From Lysobacter soli (GTDB lineage: Bacteria > Pseudomonadota > Gammaproteobacteria > Xanthomonadales > Xanthomonadaceae): DNA of 64,000 nucleotides. The stretch is taken from assembly GCF_003382285.1 (NCBI RefSeq), contig NZ_QTJR01000011.1, positions 61,344 through 125,343 on the forward strand. Reading direction: 5' to 3'. Within the stretch, counting starts at the first letter, position 1. Each line of letters starts with the position of its first letter. The notes beneath the pieces were generated by a model. The model was not told where the DNA came from, made no database searches, and saw only the letters and a program-made list of their open reading frames with translations. Below are positions 45,092-54,227 of this stretch, piece after piece. A program made the position numbers and the translations under genes.

Positions 45092-45409
45092 TCACTTGGA
45101 CAGCGCGTTCTCGAGCGACAGCATGCGATCGGCGATCGCCTGCGGGTCGACCTTGTAGCTGCCGTCGGCGAGCGAGGTGCGGATGGCGTTGACCTTCGCC
45201 ACGTCGATGCCGGCCGGGGCCGCACCGAGCTCGCGCTCCAGCGCCTGCAGGTTCGTGGCATCGCCGGTCAGGCGCATCTGGTCGGCCGCGGCGGTGGCGC
45301 CGACAGGCTGGCCGCGGTCGGCACCGGAGCGCGACTGCACGGACGTGCTGCCGGTCGCTTCGATCTGGCGCAGGGCGGGCGACATGGCGCCGTCGATCTT
45401 GTGGGTCAT
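45092..45409 (-). CDS. flgM: anti-sigma-28 factor FlgM
   Basis: A 105-residue inhibitor of FliA that is exported through the finished hook, which frees sigma-28 for filament genes. The first half is disordered (Ser/Ala/Gln-rich). The sigma-binding C-terminal half carries DVAKVNAIRTSLADGSYKVDPQAIADRML, here cited in parts, the typical helical pattern. AAGGAG precedes the ATG. A sigma-28 promoter motif lies 32 bp upstream, giving the known feedback loop. Confidence 0.93.
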   Translation of the reverse strand: MTHKIDGAMSPALRQIEATGSTSVQSRSGADRGQPVGATAAADQMRLTGDATNLQALERELGAAPAGIDVAKVNAIRTSLADGSYKVDPQAIADRMLSLENALSK

Positions 45410-45440
45410 GGCTGACTCCTTGAGAACGTGTTCGAACTGG

Positions 45441-45467
45441 ATAACGGCCGCCCGCGGCCGGACTTGA
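45441..45467 (-). promoter_or_regulatory. sigma-28 (FliA) promoter of flgM
   Basis: On the minus strand TCAAGTCC, an 11-base spacer, then GCCGTTAT. The consensus is TAAAGTTT-N11-GCCGATAA, so the spacer is exact and the -10 box differs in two bases. It lies in the 88-bp flgA-flgM gap. Confidence 0.75.
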
Positions 45468-45497
45468 GGGGAAAACCTGACAACTTTGTAAGGAACG

Positions 45498-46166
45498 TCA
45501 CAAATTGACTTCCACGAGCCCGGGACCCGTCACGCGGCCCCGGATGATACGGCGCGAGGCGGTGTTCTCGACCGAGATGGTCGATCCCAGCTTCCCCGCG
45601 CCCATCGCGCGGCCGCCCATGCGCACTTCCATGCCGCCGGCGCGCGACACCAGCGTGACCGGGTCGCCGCGCTTGAGCGCGTCGTCGCCGCCCACGTCGT
45701 CGGCCTGGAGCACCGCACCGGCCGGCATCGCCTTGCGAAGGCGCTTGCCGACCAAGGCGGCCGGGTCGGTCACGACCGGGCCGTCGCTGGCGCCCAGTTC
45801 GCGACGCTGCACGGCCAGGTGCTCCGGCCCGATCGGCTCGTCGCCACGGACGGCCCGGGCGAGGACGACCACGTCGGCTTCGCGCCGCACCCGCACCGGC
45901 ACGTAGAGCTGCCACCCCGGGGTATCGGCACAACGCACGGCCACTGAAGTCGGCCCGGTGACGGTCGCCGCCAGTGGCTGCGCGCACGCGGGCATGCGCA
46001 GTCGCGAATCGACGGACGCCTCGGCCTGCCCGTTCGCGGCCGTCGCGCCGAGGGCGGCGATCGCGGCGTCGCGGATGGACCCGACTGGCTGGAACTCGCC
46101 CGCGATCGCCCACGACGGCGCCAGCGCCACGAGGGCGGTCAGCAGGACGTTGAGGATGGCGCGCAT
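45498..46166 (-). CDS. flgA: flagellar P-ring chaperone FlgA
   Basis: Periplasmic chaperone that helps FlgI form the P ring. The 222-residue protein has a signal peptide (VALAPSWAIA), an N-terminal domain with ACAQPL and a C-terminal SAF domain with LARAVRGDEPIGPEHLAVQ, GKRLRKAMPAGAVLQADDV and GDPVTLVSRAGGMEV. The gene is divergent from cheV and upstream of flgM-flgN, the classic flgAMN order. A sigma-54 motif precedes it. Confidence 0.94.
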   Translation of the reverse strand: MRAILNVLLTALVALAPSWAIAGEFQPVGSIRDAAIAALGATAANGQAEASVDSRLRMPACAQPLAATVTGPTSVAVRCADTPGWQLYVPVRVRREADVVVLARAVRGDEPIGPEHLAVQRRELGASDGPVVTDPAALVGKRLRKAMPAGAVLQADDVGGDDALKRGDPVTLVSRAGGMEVRMGGRAMGAGKLGSTISVENTASRRIIRGRVTGPGLVEVNL

Positions 46167-46198
46167 GGCGGGGCTCCGGAGAGATTCGGAGGGTGCGT

Positions 46199-46213
46199 GC
46201 AGGATTTGTGCCG
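46199..46213 (-). promoter_or_regulatory. sigma-54 promoter of flgA
   Basis: Reads CGGCACA-AATC-CTGC on the minus strand: GG and GC are separated by exactly ten bases, against the consensus TGGCACG-N4-TTGC. It lies 33 bp upstream of the flgA start. Confidence 0.65.
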
Positions 46214-46236
46214 GAACGCCTTCCCGCTAATCGCCG

Positions 46237-46389
46237 TCATTCCCGCGAAGGCGGGAATCCAGGGACGTTTCATGCTTTCCCCGGAGCGCCGCAAGTTGCG
46301 GGATGCGAGGCACGACCCCGCGACCTGACGTCTGGCCAGTGAAGCGTGGAAAGTCCCTGGATTCCCGCCTTCGCGGGAATGACGAGCAA
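46237..46389. repeat. inverted pair of ATTCCCGC palindromes in the flgA-cheV gap
   Basis: CATTCCCGCGAAGGCGGGAAT-type element at 46239-46259 and an inverted copy at 46359-46381 enclose about 100 bp. The right copy with its flanks (46341-46389) repeats 42294-42333. This accounts for nearly half of the 348-bp gap between flgA and cheV. Confidence 0.75.
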
Positions 46390-46449
46390 AAGCATCGAGG
46401 AATGACGGGCCAGGCCGTCGGGGAATGGCCGGCAGCGTCATCCCGCTCC

Positions 46450-46465
46450 CGGCCCGCCCCTTGCA
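46450..46465 (+). promoter_or_regulatory. possible sigma-54 promoter of cheV
   Basis: GG at 46451 and GC at 46463 are ten bases apart with TTGCA at the -12 side, but the -24 box is only CGGCCC. It is 50 bp upstream of the cheV ATG. Confidence 0.45.
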
Positions 46466-46514
46466 CCGCCGCCGGCATGCTCAAGTCCCGCCGTCCCCGG
46501 CCGACAACCCGACC

Positions 46515-47441
46515 ATGAGTCAGGACCTGCTCGACCGCATCGACCAACGCACCCGCCTGGCCGGCCACAACCGGCTGGCGCTGCTGCTGTTCCGCCTGGG
46601 AACGCGTCAGCTTTTTGGCGTGAACGTCTTCAAGGTGCAGGAGGTGCTCCCGCGCCCGCCGCTGTTCACCCTGCCGCAGCTGCCGCCGGCGTTCAGCGGC
46701 GCGGCCGACGTGCGTGGGCGCAGCATCCCGGTGCTCGACCTGGCGCGCGCCATCGGCCACGGCGATGCCGACTCGGTCGAACCGAAGTACCTGGTGGTCA
46801 CCGAATTCAACCGATCGGTCCAAGGCTTCCTGGTTTCGGCGGTCGACCGCATCGTCAACATCGCGGTGCAGGACATCCACCCGCCGCCGGAACACGGCGC
46901 CGAGCAGCACTACCTCACCGGCGTCACGCGCCACCACGGCGAGCTGATCCAGCTGATCGACGTGGAAAGCGTGCTGGCCGAGTCCGCGCCGCGCGCCAGC
47001 GACGCCGACCGCATCGCCCCGCTTGCCGCCACCAGCCCGACCGCTCCGCGCGAAGTGCTGGTGGTCGACGACTCGCGCGTGGCGCGCAACCAGATCCGCC
47101 TCGTGCTGGAACAGCTGGGCCTGGGCTCGACCCTGCTGTCCGACGGCCGCCAGGCGCTGGAGCACCTGCAGGCGCTGGTCCTGAGCGGCATCGACCCGCA
47201 CGAGCGCTACGCCATGGTCATCTCCGACATCGAGATGCCGGCCATGGACGGCTACACCCTGACGACGGAAATCCGACGCGACCCGGCCCTGCGCGACATG
47301 TTCGTGCTGCTGCACACCTCGCTGTCGGGCGTGTTCAACCAGGCGATGGTCGAGCGCGTGGGCGCGGACGACTTCGTGCCCAAGTACTCCGAACACGAGC
47401 TGGCGCAGCGCGTGGCGGCTCGGGTGAATGCGCTGGCTTGA
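46515..47441 (+). CDS. cheV: chemotaxis coupling protein CheV
   Basis: A 308-residue hybrid of a CheW coupling domain (residues 15-165, with LFGVNVFKVQEVL and DVRGRSIPVLDLA) and a receiver domain (180-305, VVDDSRVARNQI, phospho-acceptor Asp in ISDIEMPAMDG, Lys in PKYSEHELA). It links chemoreceptors to CheA, and phosphorylation is thought to aid adaptation. It stands between flgA and flgB, as in many gammaproteobacteria. A composite palindrome separates it from flgB, so the flg operon has its own promoter. Confidence 0.95.
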   Translation: MSQDLLDRIDQRTRLAGHNRLALLLFRLGTRQLFGVNVFKVQEVLPRPPLFTLPQLPPAFSGAADVRGRSIPVLDLARAIGHGDADSVEPKYLVVTEFNRSVQGFLVSAVDRIVNIAVQDIHPPPEHGAEQHYLTGVTRHHGELIQLIDVESVLAESAPRASDADRIAPLAATSPTAPREVLVVDDSRVARNQIRLVLEQLGLGSTLLSDGRQALEHLQALVLSGIDPHERYAMVISDIEMPAMDGYTLTTEIRRDPALRDMFVLLHTSLSGVFNQAMVERVGADDFVPKYSEHELAQRVAARVNALA

Positions 47442-47444
47442 TCG

Positions 47445-47580
47445 CTCCCTCCCCTACTTGTAGGGGAGGGTTGGGGAGGGGTCGCGACGGCGCGTAAGCG
47501 CCGAGCTCACCGCGCGCAGGCTCGCCGCCACGCGGCTTCGCACCCCTCCCCAACCCTCCCCTGCACGCAGGGGAGGGGGA
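47445..47580. repeat. composite palindrome (about 136 bp) upstream of flgB
   Basis: Two arms of CTCCCTCCCCT-A/G-rich hairpin plus GGTTGGGGAGGGG lie in inverted orientation (left 47445-47483, right 47547-47580), with GCGCGTAAGCGC-type dyads inside. A near-identical structure lies at 54063-54181. Both end shortly before a sigma-54 promoter. Confidence 0.85.
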
Positions 47581-47593
47581 AAAGAGCGCCTTC

Positions 47594-47608
47594 TGGCACG
47601 CGCCTTGC
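47594..47608 (+). promoter_or_regulatory. sigma-54 promoter of the flgB operon
   Basis: TGGCACG-CGCC-TTGC is a perfect match to the RpoN consensus, 34 bp upstream of the flgB ATG. Confidence 0.93.
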
Positions 47609-47642
47609 CTCTGCTCCGGGTGAACCCGACCCCGGAGGCGTC

Positions 47643-48002
47643 ATGTCCGATTTCCTTGGCATCCACGGCACTGCGCTGGCCCTGCGCGAGCAGCGGCTGC
47701 AGTTGCTGTCGGCCAACCTCGCCAACGCCGATACCCCCGGCTTCAAGGCGCAGGACCTGGACTTCACCTCGGCGCTGCAGTCGGCGCTCCAGCCCAATGC
47801 CGCCGCCGGCGATGCCATCGACGCCGCATCGCAGGGTGCGCGTTTCGCCCGGCCCAGCAGCCAGCCCAGCGTCGACGGCAACACCGTCGATGGCGAGCGC
47901 GAGCACGCGCTGTTCGCGCAGGCGGCGCTGGAGTACCGCGCCTCGCTGACCTTCGTCGAATCCAAGGTGCGCGGAATGCTCACCGCGATCACCGGTCAGT
48001 AA
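47643..48002 (+). CDS. flgB: flagellar proximal rod protein FlgB
   Basis: A 119-residue axial protein of the proximal rod. The N-terminal motif QLLSANLANADTPGFKA is the shared rod/hook signature, and the C-terminal helix ends with ESKVRGMLTAITGQ. Length is slightly below the 137 residues of Salmonella. It has no signal peptide because it is exported by the flagellar type III system. CGGAGG precedes the ATG. It opens the flgBCDEFGHI operon behind a perfect sigma-54 promoter. Confidence 0.96.
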   Translation: MSDFLGIHGTALALREQRLQLLSANLANADTPGFKAQDLDFTSALQSALQPNAAAGDAIDAASQGARFARPSSQPSVDGNTVDGEREHALFAQAALEYRASLTFVESKVRGMLTAITGQ

Positions 48003-48013
48003 GGAGCGCGCGC

Positions 48014-48421
48014 ATGAGCAACCTGCCCATTTTCGACGTCGCCGGTTCGGCGATGAACGCGCAGTCGGTGCGGCTGTCGACGATCGCCTCCAACCTCGCC
48101 AACGCCGACTCCGTCGCGGGCAATCCCGACGAGGTCTATCGCGCCAAGCAGCCGGTGTTCCGCGCCGAAGGCGTGCCGGGCGATCCATCGCTCGCCGGCG
48201 TCAACGTCACCGAGGTGCGCGAGAGCACCGACGCGCCGCTCAAGCGCTACGAACCCGGCCACCCGCTCGCCGACGCGCAGGGCTACGTGTACGCGCCCGC
48301 GGTCGATCCGGTGGCGCAGATGGTCGACCTCATTTCCGCCTCGCGCAGCTACCAGGCCAACGTCGAGGTGTTCAACAGCGCCAAGGAACTGGCGTTGTCG
48401 ACGTTGCAGATGGGCCGTTGA
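48014..48421 (+). CDS. flgC: flagellar proximal rod protein FlgC
   Basis: A 135-residue rod protein that stacks with FlgB and FlgF. RLSTIASNLANADSVAGNPDEVYRAKQPVF begins with the axial signature and runs into the FlgC-specific YRAKQPVF, cited here in parts. The C-terminus has MVDLISASRSYQANVEV, the coiled-coil region shared by axial proteins. It follows flgB after 11 bp with AAGGAG upstream of the ATG. Confidence 0.96.
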   Translation: MSNLPIFDVAGSAMNAQSVRLSTIASNLANADSVAGNPDEVYRAKQPVFRAEGVPGDPSLAGVNVTEVRESTDAPLKRYEPGHPLADAQGYVYAPAVDPVAQMVDLISASRSYQANVEVFNSAKELALSTLQMGR

Positions 48422-48453
48422 CCGCGCGCCGCCGAACCTGACCAGGACTTCCG

Positions 48454-49116
48454 ATGACTTCCATATCCGACTTCGTCTCGACCTACGGCGCCAGCAGCAC
48501 TGGCACCGACACCACCAAGAAGTCCGACTCGCTCGGGCAGGCCGATTTCCTGCGCCTGATGACCGAACAGCTGCAGCACCAGGATCCGCTCAATCCGATG
48601 GAGAACAGCGAATTCCTCGGGCAGCTCGCGCAGTTCTCCACCGTGCAGGGCATCCAGGGTCTGCAGACGTCGATGGACGGCTTCAAGGGATCGCTCGCCA
48701 CCGACCAGATGCTGCGCGGCGCCTCGCTCGTCGGCCGCAGCGTGCTGGTGCCGTCGGCCAAGATGGCGCTGGGCGCCGAGGGCAGCGTCAACGGCGTGGT
48801 CGCCGCACCCGATGCCGGCACCGTCACCTTCGACATCACCGATGCCAACGGCCAGAGCGTCCGCAAGATCACCGTGCAGGCCGAAAAGGCCGGCGAAGTG
48901 GCCTTCGAATGGGACGGCAAGGACGCGAGCGGCAACCGCCTCGCGGCCGGTACGTACGGCGTCACCGCGACGATCGGGTCGGGCGAAACGAAGAACGACC
49001 TGAGCACCTACGTCGAGTCGCGCGTGGACAGCGTGACCGTCGGCAGCGACGGCGTGTTCCTCGATCTGGCGGGGCTGGGCACGGCACCGCTGGATTACGT
49101 GCTCCGCATCCGCTGA
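48454..49116 (+). CDS. flgD: hook-capping scaffold protein FlgD
   Basis: A 220-residue assembly cap for the hook, released on completion. The N-terminal block QADFLRLMTEQLQHQDPLNPM and SEFLGQLAQFSTVQGI is the diagnostic FlgD motif; the C-terminal half forms an Ig-like/tudor hybrid domain with VTFDITDANGQ and EWDGKDASGNRLAAGTY. It has the usual length of the family. It follows flgC after 32 bp; a palindromic repeat lies between it and flgE. Confidence 0.96.
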   Translation: MTSISDFVSTYGASSTGTDTTKKSDSLGQADFLRLMTEQLQHQDPLNPMENSEFLGQLAQFSTVQGIQGLQTSMDGFKGSLATDQMLRGASLVGRSVLVPSAKMALGAEGSVNGVVAAPDAGTVTFDITDANGQSVRKITVQAEKAGEVAFEWDGKDASGNRLAAGTYGVTATIGSGETKNDLSTYVESRVDSVTVGSDGVFLDLAGLGTAPLDYVLRIR

Positions 49117-49125
49117 CGAACCGCA

Positions 49126-49166
49126 GCCCTCACCCCAAACCCCTCTCCCGCTCGCGGGAGAGGGGC
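49126..49166. repeat. CCCCTCTCCC palindrome between flgD and flgE
   Basis: CCCCTCTCCCG and CGGGAGAGGGG flank a CTCG loop, preceded by CCCTCACCCCAAA. It belongs to the family of 25720-25771 and could attenuate transcription or protect flgE mRNA. Confidence 0.8.
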
Positions 49167-49189
49167 TTCCTCTCTCCGGAGAACATCCA

Positions 49190-50413
49190 ATGGGTTTCAA
49201 CACTTCGCTGTCCGGCATCAACGCCGCCAACGCCGACCTCAACGTCACGGCGAACAACATCGCCAACGTCAACACGACCGGCTTCAAGGAATCGCGCGCC
49301 GAGTTCGCCGACCTGTTCTCGTCGACCGCGTACGGCCTGTCGCGCAACGCGATCGGCTCGGGCGTGAAGCTGAGCAACGTCGCGCAGCAGTTCTCGCAGG
49401 GCAACATCGATCCGACCGGCCGCGGCCTGGACGTCGCGATCGACGGCGAAGGCTTCTTCGTGCTGAACGACAACGGCGCGCGCGTGTACTCGCGTGCGGG
49501 CAACTTCCAGCCCGATCCGAACGGCTTCATCGGCACGCCCGACGGCAAGCGCCTGCAGGTGTTCGCGCCCAATGCCAACGGCAACGGTTTCGACGTGGGC
49601 CGCCTGGTCGACCTGCAACTGCTGACCACCACGAGCCCGCCGCAGGCGTCGGGCAACGTCGACATGCAGGTGACGCTGCCGGGCAACGCGGCCGCGCCGA
49701 CGGTCACGCCGTTCGATCCGACCGACACCAACACCTACAACCACTCCACCGGCGGCGCGACGGTGTACGACTCGCTCGGCGTCGGCCACGTGCAGACGTC
49801 CTACTTCGTGAAGACCGCCAACCCGAACGAGTGGCAGGTGCACAACTACATCGACGGCACCGCCGTCGGCGCGCCGACGACGCTGCAGTTCAACGGCTCC
49901 GGCGCGCTGGTCACGCCGGCGAACGGCCAGATCACGATGGCGCCGTTCACCCCGACCACCGGCGCCGGCGTCATGAACCTGACGCTGAACCTGTCCGGCT
50001 CGGCGCAGTACGGCTCGGCCTTCGCGCTGCGCGAGATCAACCCCGACGGTTATGCCGCCGGCAAGCTCAACGAGATCGACATCGACTCCACCGGCGTGGT
50101 CTACGCGCGCTTCTCCAACGGCGCCGACCAGGCGCTGGGCCAGGTCGCGCTGAGCACGTTCACCAACCCGCAGGGCCTGCAGCCGCAGGGCAACAACGTG
50201 TGGGCCGAAACCTACGCGTCGGGCGATCCGCGCATCGGTGCGCCGGACACCGCCGACTTCGGCGTGCTGCAGTCCGGCGCGCTGGAAGCGTCCACGGTCG
50301 ACCTCACCGAACAGCTGGTCAACATGATCACCGCGCAGCGCAACTTCCAGGCGAACGCGCAGATGATCTCGACGCAGGACCAGGTCACCCAGACGATCAT
50401 CAACATCCGCTAA
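49190..50413 (+). CDS. flgE: flagellar hook protein FlgE
   Basis: The 407-residue main hook subunit. MGFNTSLSGINAANADLNVT with [18 protein letters not shown] is the axial N-terminal signature; the middle domains are variable, with DVGRLVDLQLL and GGATVYDSLGVGH; the C-terminus ends in NFQANAQMISTQDQVTQ, the coiled-coil region. GGAGA stands ahead of the ATG. It is read within the flg operon and exported before the switch to filament proteins. Confidence 0.96.
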   Translation: MGFNTSLSGINAANADLNVTANNIANVNTTGFKESRAEFADLFSSTAYGLSRNAIGSGVKLSNVAQQFSQGNIDPTGRGLDVAIDGEGFFVLNDNGARVYSRAGNFQPDPNGFIGTPDGKRLQVFAPNANGNGFDVGRLVDLQLLTTTSPPQASGNVDMQVTLPGNAAAPTVTPFDPTDTNTYNHSTGGATVYDSLGVGHVQTSYFVKTANPNEWQVHNYIDGTAVGAPTTLQFNGSGALVTPANGQITMAPFTPTTGAGVMNLTLNLSGSAQYGSAFALREINPDGYAAGKLNEIDIDSTGVVYARFSNGADQALGQVALSTFTNPQGLQPQGNNVWAETYASGDPRIGAPDTADFGVLQSGALEASTVDLTEQLVNMITAQRNFQANAQMISTQDQVTQTIINIR

Positions 50414-50443
50414 GCGCGGGTGGGATGACACAGGAGGTCCGCC

Positions 50444-51187
50444 ATGACCGACCGCGCGCTCTACATCGCGATGACCGGCGCCAGCACGTCGCTGAAGACG
50501 CAGGCGTCGGTGTCGCACAACCTCGCCAACGCGAACACGGTGGGGTTCCAGGCGACGCTCGCCGGTTCCACCGCCACGCCGGTGAAGGGCAACGGCCACG
50601 CCTCGCGCGTGGCCGCCGCATCCCAGACCTACGGCGTCAGCGACACGCACGGCGCGATCCTCAACACCGGCAACACGCTGGACGTTGCGCTGAACCAGGA
50701 TCGCTGGCTCACCGTGCAGGACGCGCAGGGCAACCCCGCGTACACGCGCGCCGGAAACTTGGCGATGAACGCCAACGGCCTGCTGACGAGCAACGGGCGC
50801 CCGGTGCTCGGTGCCGACGGCGCGCCGCTCACGGTGCCGCCGTACCAGTCGATGGACATCGCCAGCGACGGCACGATCTCGATCGTTCCCCAGGGCCAGC
50901 CGGCCAACACCATCGCCGAAGCCGGACGCCTGGGCGTCGTGCAGGCGCGCACCGCCGAACTGGTGCGCGGCGACGACGGCCTGATGCGCCCGGCGAACGG
51001 CCAGCCGCCCGCCCCCGCCGCGGGCGATTCGCTCACGCCCGGCGCGGTGGAGAACAGCAACGTCGAGGCGACCTCGATGCTGGTGCAGATGATCCAGACC
51101 GCCCGCGCGTTCGAGATGCAGGTACGCGTCTTGCAGAGCGTGGATGAGAACGCACGCAGCGCGAATTCTCTGCTTGGTTCGAGGTAA
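50444..51187 (+). CDS. flgF: flagellar rod protein FlgF
   Basis: A 247-residue rod subunit. [21 protein letters not shown] opens the FlgF version of the axial signature, with [11 protein letters not shown] after it. The middle domain contains [20 protein letters not shown] and the C-terminus [16 protein letters not shown] shows the shared NV-x-x-x-x-M pattern. GGAGG precedes the ATG. The gene ends just before a pair of GATTCCAGC palindromes that separate it from flgG. Confidence 0.95.
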   Translation: MTDRALYIAMTGASTSLKTQASVSHNLANANTVGFQATLAGSTATPVKGNGHASRVAAASQTYGVSDTHGAILNTGNTLDVALNQDRWLTVQDAQGNPAYTRAGNLAMNANGLLTSNGRPVLGADGAPLTVPPYQSMDIASDGTISIVPQGQPANTIAEAGRLGVVQARTAELVRGDDGLMRPANGQPPAPAAGDSLTPGAVENSNVEATSMLVQMIQTARAFEMQVRVLQSVDENARSANSLLGSR

Positions 51188-51194
51188 CGAGCCT

Positions 51195-51300
51195 CGTCAT
51201 TCCAGCGAAAGCTGGAATCCATCTTGATCTTCGCCGTGTCGCAGCCGATCCGGGAGCCCGTCGAAGAGCCAGATGGATCCCAGCTTTCGCTGGGATGACG
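51195..51300. repeat. inverted pair of CCAGC/GCTGG palindromes between flgF and flgG
   Basis: CATTCCAGCGAAAGCTGGAAT (shortened, 51197-51218) and an inverted CCCAGCTTTCGCTGGGAT copy (51279-51296) fill most of the 167-bp gap inside the operon. Confidence 0.8.
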
Positions 51301-51354
51301 GGATTCCGGATACATCGCCGCTCACCGCCCTACCCGCTTCAGGAGACACACGCC

Positions 51355-52140
51355 ATGACCCAGGCTCTATGGATCGCCAAGACCGGCCTCGACGCGCAGC
51401 AGACGCGCATGGCGGTGATTTCGAACAACCTGTCCAACGTCAACACGACCGGTTTCAAGCGCGATCGCGCCGAGTTCCAGGACCTGCTGTACCAGACGGT
51501 GCGCCAGCCCGGCGGCGCGACGTCCGAGCAGACGCAGGCGCCGACCGGCCTGTCGACCGGTACCGGCGTGCGCGTGGCGGCGACGGCGAAGGAGTTCTCG
51601 CAGGGCAACCTCAACGTCACCGGCGGCGCGCTCGACGTCGGCATCGACGGCCGCGGCTTCTTCGAAGTGCTGATGCCCGACGGCAGCAGCGCCTACACGC
51701 GCGACGGCAGCTTCAAGCGCAATTCGCAGGGCGAGATGGTGACCAGCGACGGTTATCCGGTGCAGCCGGGCATCCAGTTCCCCGAAGGCACGCAGAGCGT
51801 GACCATCGGCGCCGACGGCACCGTGTCGGTGAAGGTGCAGGGCCAGGCCGACGACGTGCAGGTCGGCGCGCTGACGCTGGCCGACTTCGTCAATCCGTCG
51901 GGCCTGCAGGCCATCGGCAAGAACCTGTTCGTCGAGACCGGCGCCAGCGGTCCGGCGCAGCAGGGCGCGCCGGGCACCAACGGCATCGGCCAGCTCGCGC
52001 AGGGCCAGCTGGAAGGCTCCAACGTCAACGTCGTGGAGGAGCTGGTGTCGATGATCGAAACCCAGCGCGCGTACGAGACCAACGCCAAGGCGATCTCGAC
52101 CACCGATTCGATGCTCGGCTTCCTCAACAACAATCTGTGA
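51355..52140 (+). CDS. flgG: flagellar distal rod protein FlgG
   Basis: A 261-residue distal rod subunit, the longest part of the axle. [20 protein letters not shown] and [25 protein letters not shown] (cited in parts) are highly typical; the C-terminus has [20 protein letters not shown] and ends LGFLNNNL. Length equals the Salmonella protein (260). AGGAGA precedes the ATG. The flgH GTG start follows eight bases after the stop. Confidence 0.97.
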   Translation: MTQALWIAKTGLDAQQTRMAVISNNLSNVNTTGFKRDRAEFQDLLYQTVRQPGGATSEQTQAPTGLSTGTGVRVAATAKEFSQGNLNVTGGALDVGIDGRGFFEVLMPDGSSAYTRDGSFKRNSQGEMVTSDGYPVQPGIQFPEGTQSVTIGADGTVSVKVQGQADDVQVGALTLADFVNPSGLQAIGKNLFVETGASGPAQQGAPGTNGIGQLAQGQLEGSNVNVVEELVSMIETQRAYETNAKAISTTDSMLGFLNNNL

Positions 52141-52148
52141 GTGCAGCC

Positions 52149-52832
52149 GTGAACGCGTTCTTCCGTCTTTCCATCGCCGGCGCGACGCTCGCGCTGGCTG
52201 GCTGCGCCGCCGTGGTCGGCGATGTGCGCCCGTTCGCGCCGATGGCCGCGCCGCCCGCGGCGATCGTCGCCCCGGCCGCGCCCGCCAGCGAGGGTTCCAT
52301 CTACGCCAGCCGCAGCCTGCGCCTGTTCGAGGACAACAAGGCCCGCGACGTCGGCGATCTGGTCACGATCGTGCTGGTGGAGAACACCAGCGCGCGCGCC
52401 CAGGCGAACACGTCGGTGAGCAAGGAATCGGGCATCGACATGGCCGCGCCGACCATCGCCGGCGTGCCGATCACCTACAAGGGCAACCCGATTCTCGAAG
52501 CGTCGGTCGAGGGTTCGCGCGACTTCCAGGGCGCTGGCAACAGCACGCAGAGCAACCGCCTCAGCGGTTCGGTGACGGCGACCGTCGTCCAGAACCTGGG
52601 CAACGGCAACCTGCTGGTGCGCGGACAGAAGCAGCTGCGCCTGAACCAGGGCGACGAGCTGATCCAGGTTCAAGGAATCGTGCGGACGGCCGATATCGGT
52701 CCCGACAACCGCATTTCCTCCGATCGCGTGGGCGACGCGCAGATCGTCTATGGCGGCCGCGGCACGCTCGCGCGTTCCAACGCGATGGGCTGGCTCGGCC
52801 GGTTCTTCAATTCCGCCGTTTACCCGTACTGA
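52149..52832 (+). CDS. flgH: flagellar L-ring protein FlgH
   Basis: The 227-residue outer-membrane ring lipoprotein. The lipobox LALAGC near residue 19 marks Cys acylation. SLRLFEDNKARDVGDLVTIVL, ENTSARAQANTS and the C-terminal IVRTADIGPDNRISSDRVGDAQI region (shortened) are diagnostic. No ATG fits; GTG at 52149, in frame and giving a normal lipoprotein signal, is the likely start. flgI follows after nine bases. Confidence 0.94.
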   Translation: MNAFFRLSIAGATLALAGCAAVVGDVRPFAPMAAPPAAIVAPAAPASEGSIYASRSLRLFEDNKARDVGDLVTIVLVENTSARAQANTSVSKESGIDMAAPTIAGVPITYKGNPILEASVEGSRDFQGAGNSTQSNRLSGSVTATVVQNLGNGNLLVRGQKQLRLNQGDELIQVQGIVRTADIGPDNRISSDRVGDAQIVYGGRGTLARSNAMGWLGRFFNSAVYPY

Positions 52833-52841
52833 GGAGGGGCC

Positions 52842-54044
52842 ATGGATACGCACAAGTCGCCCTCTCCGTCACTGAAGACGCTTCTGAAAGTCATGGCGGC
52901 CGTGACGAAGCCGCGCCTGCCCAAAGGCTCCGGCCTCATCGCCTACGCCCTCGCCTGCACCATCGCCGGCCTCGCGCTCACGCTCGCCGTCGTGCCGCCG
53001 GCGCGTGCCGAGCGCATCAAGGACCTGGCGCAGGTTGCCGGCGTGCGCGGCAATCCGCTGATCGGCTACGGCCTGGTCGTCGGCCTGGACGGCAGCGGCG
53101 ACCGCACCAGCCAGACGCCTTTCACCGTGCAGAGCCTGAAGACGATGCTCGACCAGCTCGGCGTCAGCATTCCGCCGGGCGTGAACCCGCAGCTGAAGAA
53201 CGTCGCCGCCGTCGCGATCCACGCCGAACTTCCGCCGTACGCCAAGCCGGGCCAGCCGATCGACGTCACCGTGTCGTCCATCGGCAACGCCGGTTCGCTG
53301 CGCGGCGGCAGCCTGCTGATGGCGCCGCTGAAGGGCGTCGACGGCCAGGTCTACGCCATCGCGCAGGGCAGCCTGGTCGTGTCGGGCTTCGGCGCGTCGG
53401 GCAAGGACGGCTCGCGCATCTCGGTCAACGCGCCCAACGGCGGCCGCATTCCCAATGGCGCGATCGTCGAACGCGCCGTCGCCGGGGCGTCGGCGTCGGG
53501 CAACGTCACGCTCAACCTCCACGAAGCCGACTTCACCACCGCCGCGCACATCGTCGATGCGGTCAACCGCGAGTTCGGCAACGGCCGCGCCCGCGCCGTG
53601 GACGCGGTGACCATCGAAGTCGCGCCGCCGGCCGACGGCGACCGCGTCGGTTTCCTGGCGAAGCTCGAATCGCTGGACGTCAGCCCCGGCGCCGCGGCGT
53701 CGAAGGTCATCGTCAACTCGCGCACCGGCACCGTCGTGATGGGCGGCAACGTCAGCGTGCTGCCGGCCGCGGTGTCCCACGGCTCGCTCACGGTGTCGAT
53801 CTCCGAGAACACGCAGGTCAACCAGCCCAACGAGTTCAGCCGCGGCCAGACCGTGGTGACGCCGCAGTCCACCGTCGAAGCCAGCCAGGACGGCGGTCGC
53901 ATGTTCCTGTTCCAGGGCGGCACGTCGCTGGAGCAGATCGTCCGCGCGGTGAACGCCGTGGGCGCCGCGCCCGGCGACATCGTGGCGATCCTGGAAGCGC
54001 TCAAGCGCGCCGGCGCGCTTCGGGCGGAGCTGGAGGTGATCTGA
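52842..54044 (+). CDS. flgI: flagellar P-ring protein FlgI
   Basis: The 400-residue periplasmic ring protein. The N-terminus has an unusually long basic n-region of about 45 residues before the signal core and the cleavage site near VVPPARA; a start further in would be more standard, but GAGGAGGGG directly before this ATG favours it. The mature part starts [21 protein letters not shown] and shows GDGTSQT-like [26 protein letters not shown] and the C-terminal [18 protein letters not shown]. It ends the first flg unit. Confidence 0.95.
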   Translation: MDTHKSPSPSLKTLLKVMAAVTKPRLPKGSGLIAYALACTIAGLALTLAVVPPARAERIKDLAQVAGVRGNPLIGYGLVVGLDGSGDRTSQTPFTVQSLKTMLDQLGVSIPPGVNPQLKNVAAVAIHAELPPYAKPGQPIDVTVSSIGNAGSLRGGSLLMAPLKGVDGQVYAIAQGSLVVSGFGASGKDGSRISVNAPNGGRIPNGAIVERAVAGASASGNVTLNLHEADFTTAAHIVDAVNREFGNGRARAVDAVTIEVAPPADGDRVGFLAKLESLDVSPGAAASKVIVNSRTGTVVMGGNVSVLPAAVSHGSLTVSISENTQVNQPNEFSRGQTVVTPQSTVEASQDGGRMFLFQGGTSLEQIVRAVNAVGAAPGDIVAILEALKRAGALRAELEVI

Positions 54045-54062
54045 TGGAGCGGGAGCGCATCT

Positions 54063-54181
54063 GCTCCCTCCCCTGCTTGCAGGGGCGGGTTGGGGAGGGG
54101 TCGCGAGGCACGCAGTGCCGAGCGTTTCCGTCCCCGACTTCACCCCTCCCCAACCCTCCCCTGCAGTCGCAGGGGAGGGAG
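54063..54181. repeat. composite palindrome (about 119 bp) upstream of flgJ
   Basis: Arms CTCCCTCCCCTGC-GCAGGGG and their inverted copies with GGTTGGGGAGGGG enclose a GC-rich spacer, as at 47445-47580. The right arm ends 20 bp before the sigma-54 motif of flgJ. Confidence 0.85.
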
Positions 54182-54200
54182 TCGCATTTCTGGCGTTCAA

Positions 54201-54215
54201 CGGCACAACTCTTGC
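54201..54215 (+). promoter_or_regulatory. sigma-54 promoter of flgJKL
   Basis: CGGCACA-ACTC-TTGC has GG and GC ten bases apart and an exact -12 box, 12 bp before the flgJ ATG. The spacing implies a very short leader. Confidence 0.75.
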
Positions 54216-54227
54216 CTTGACCCCACC

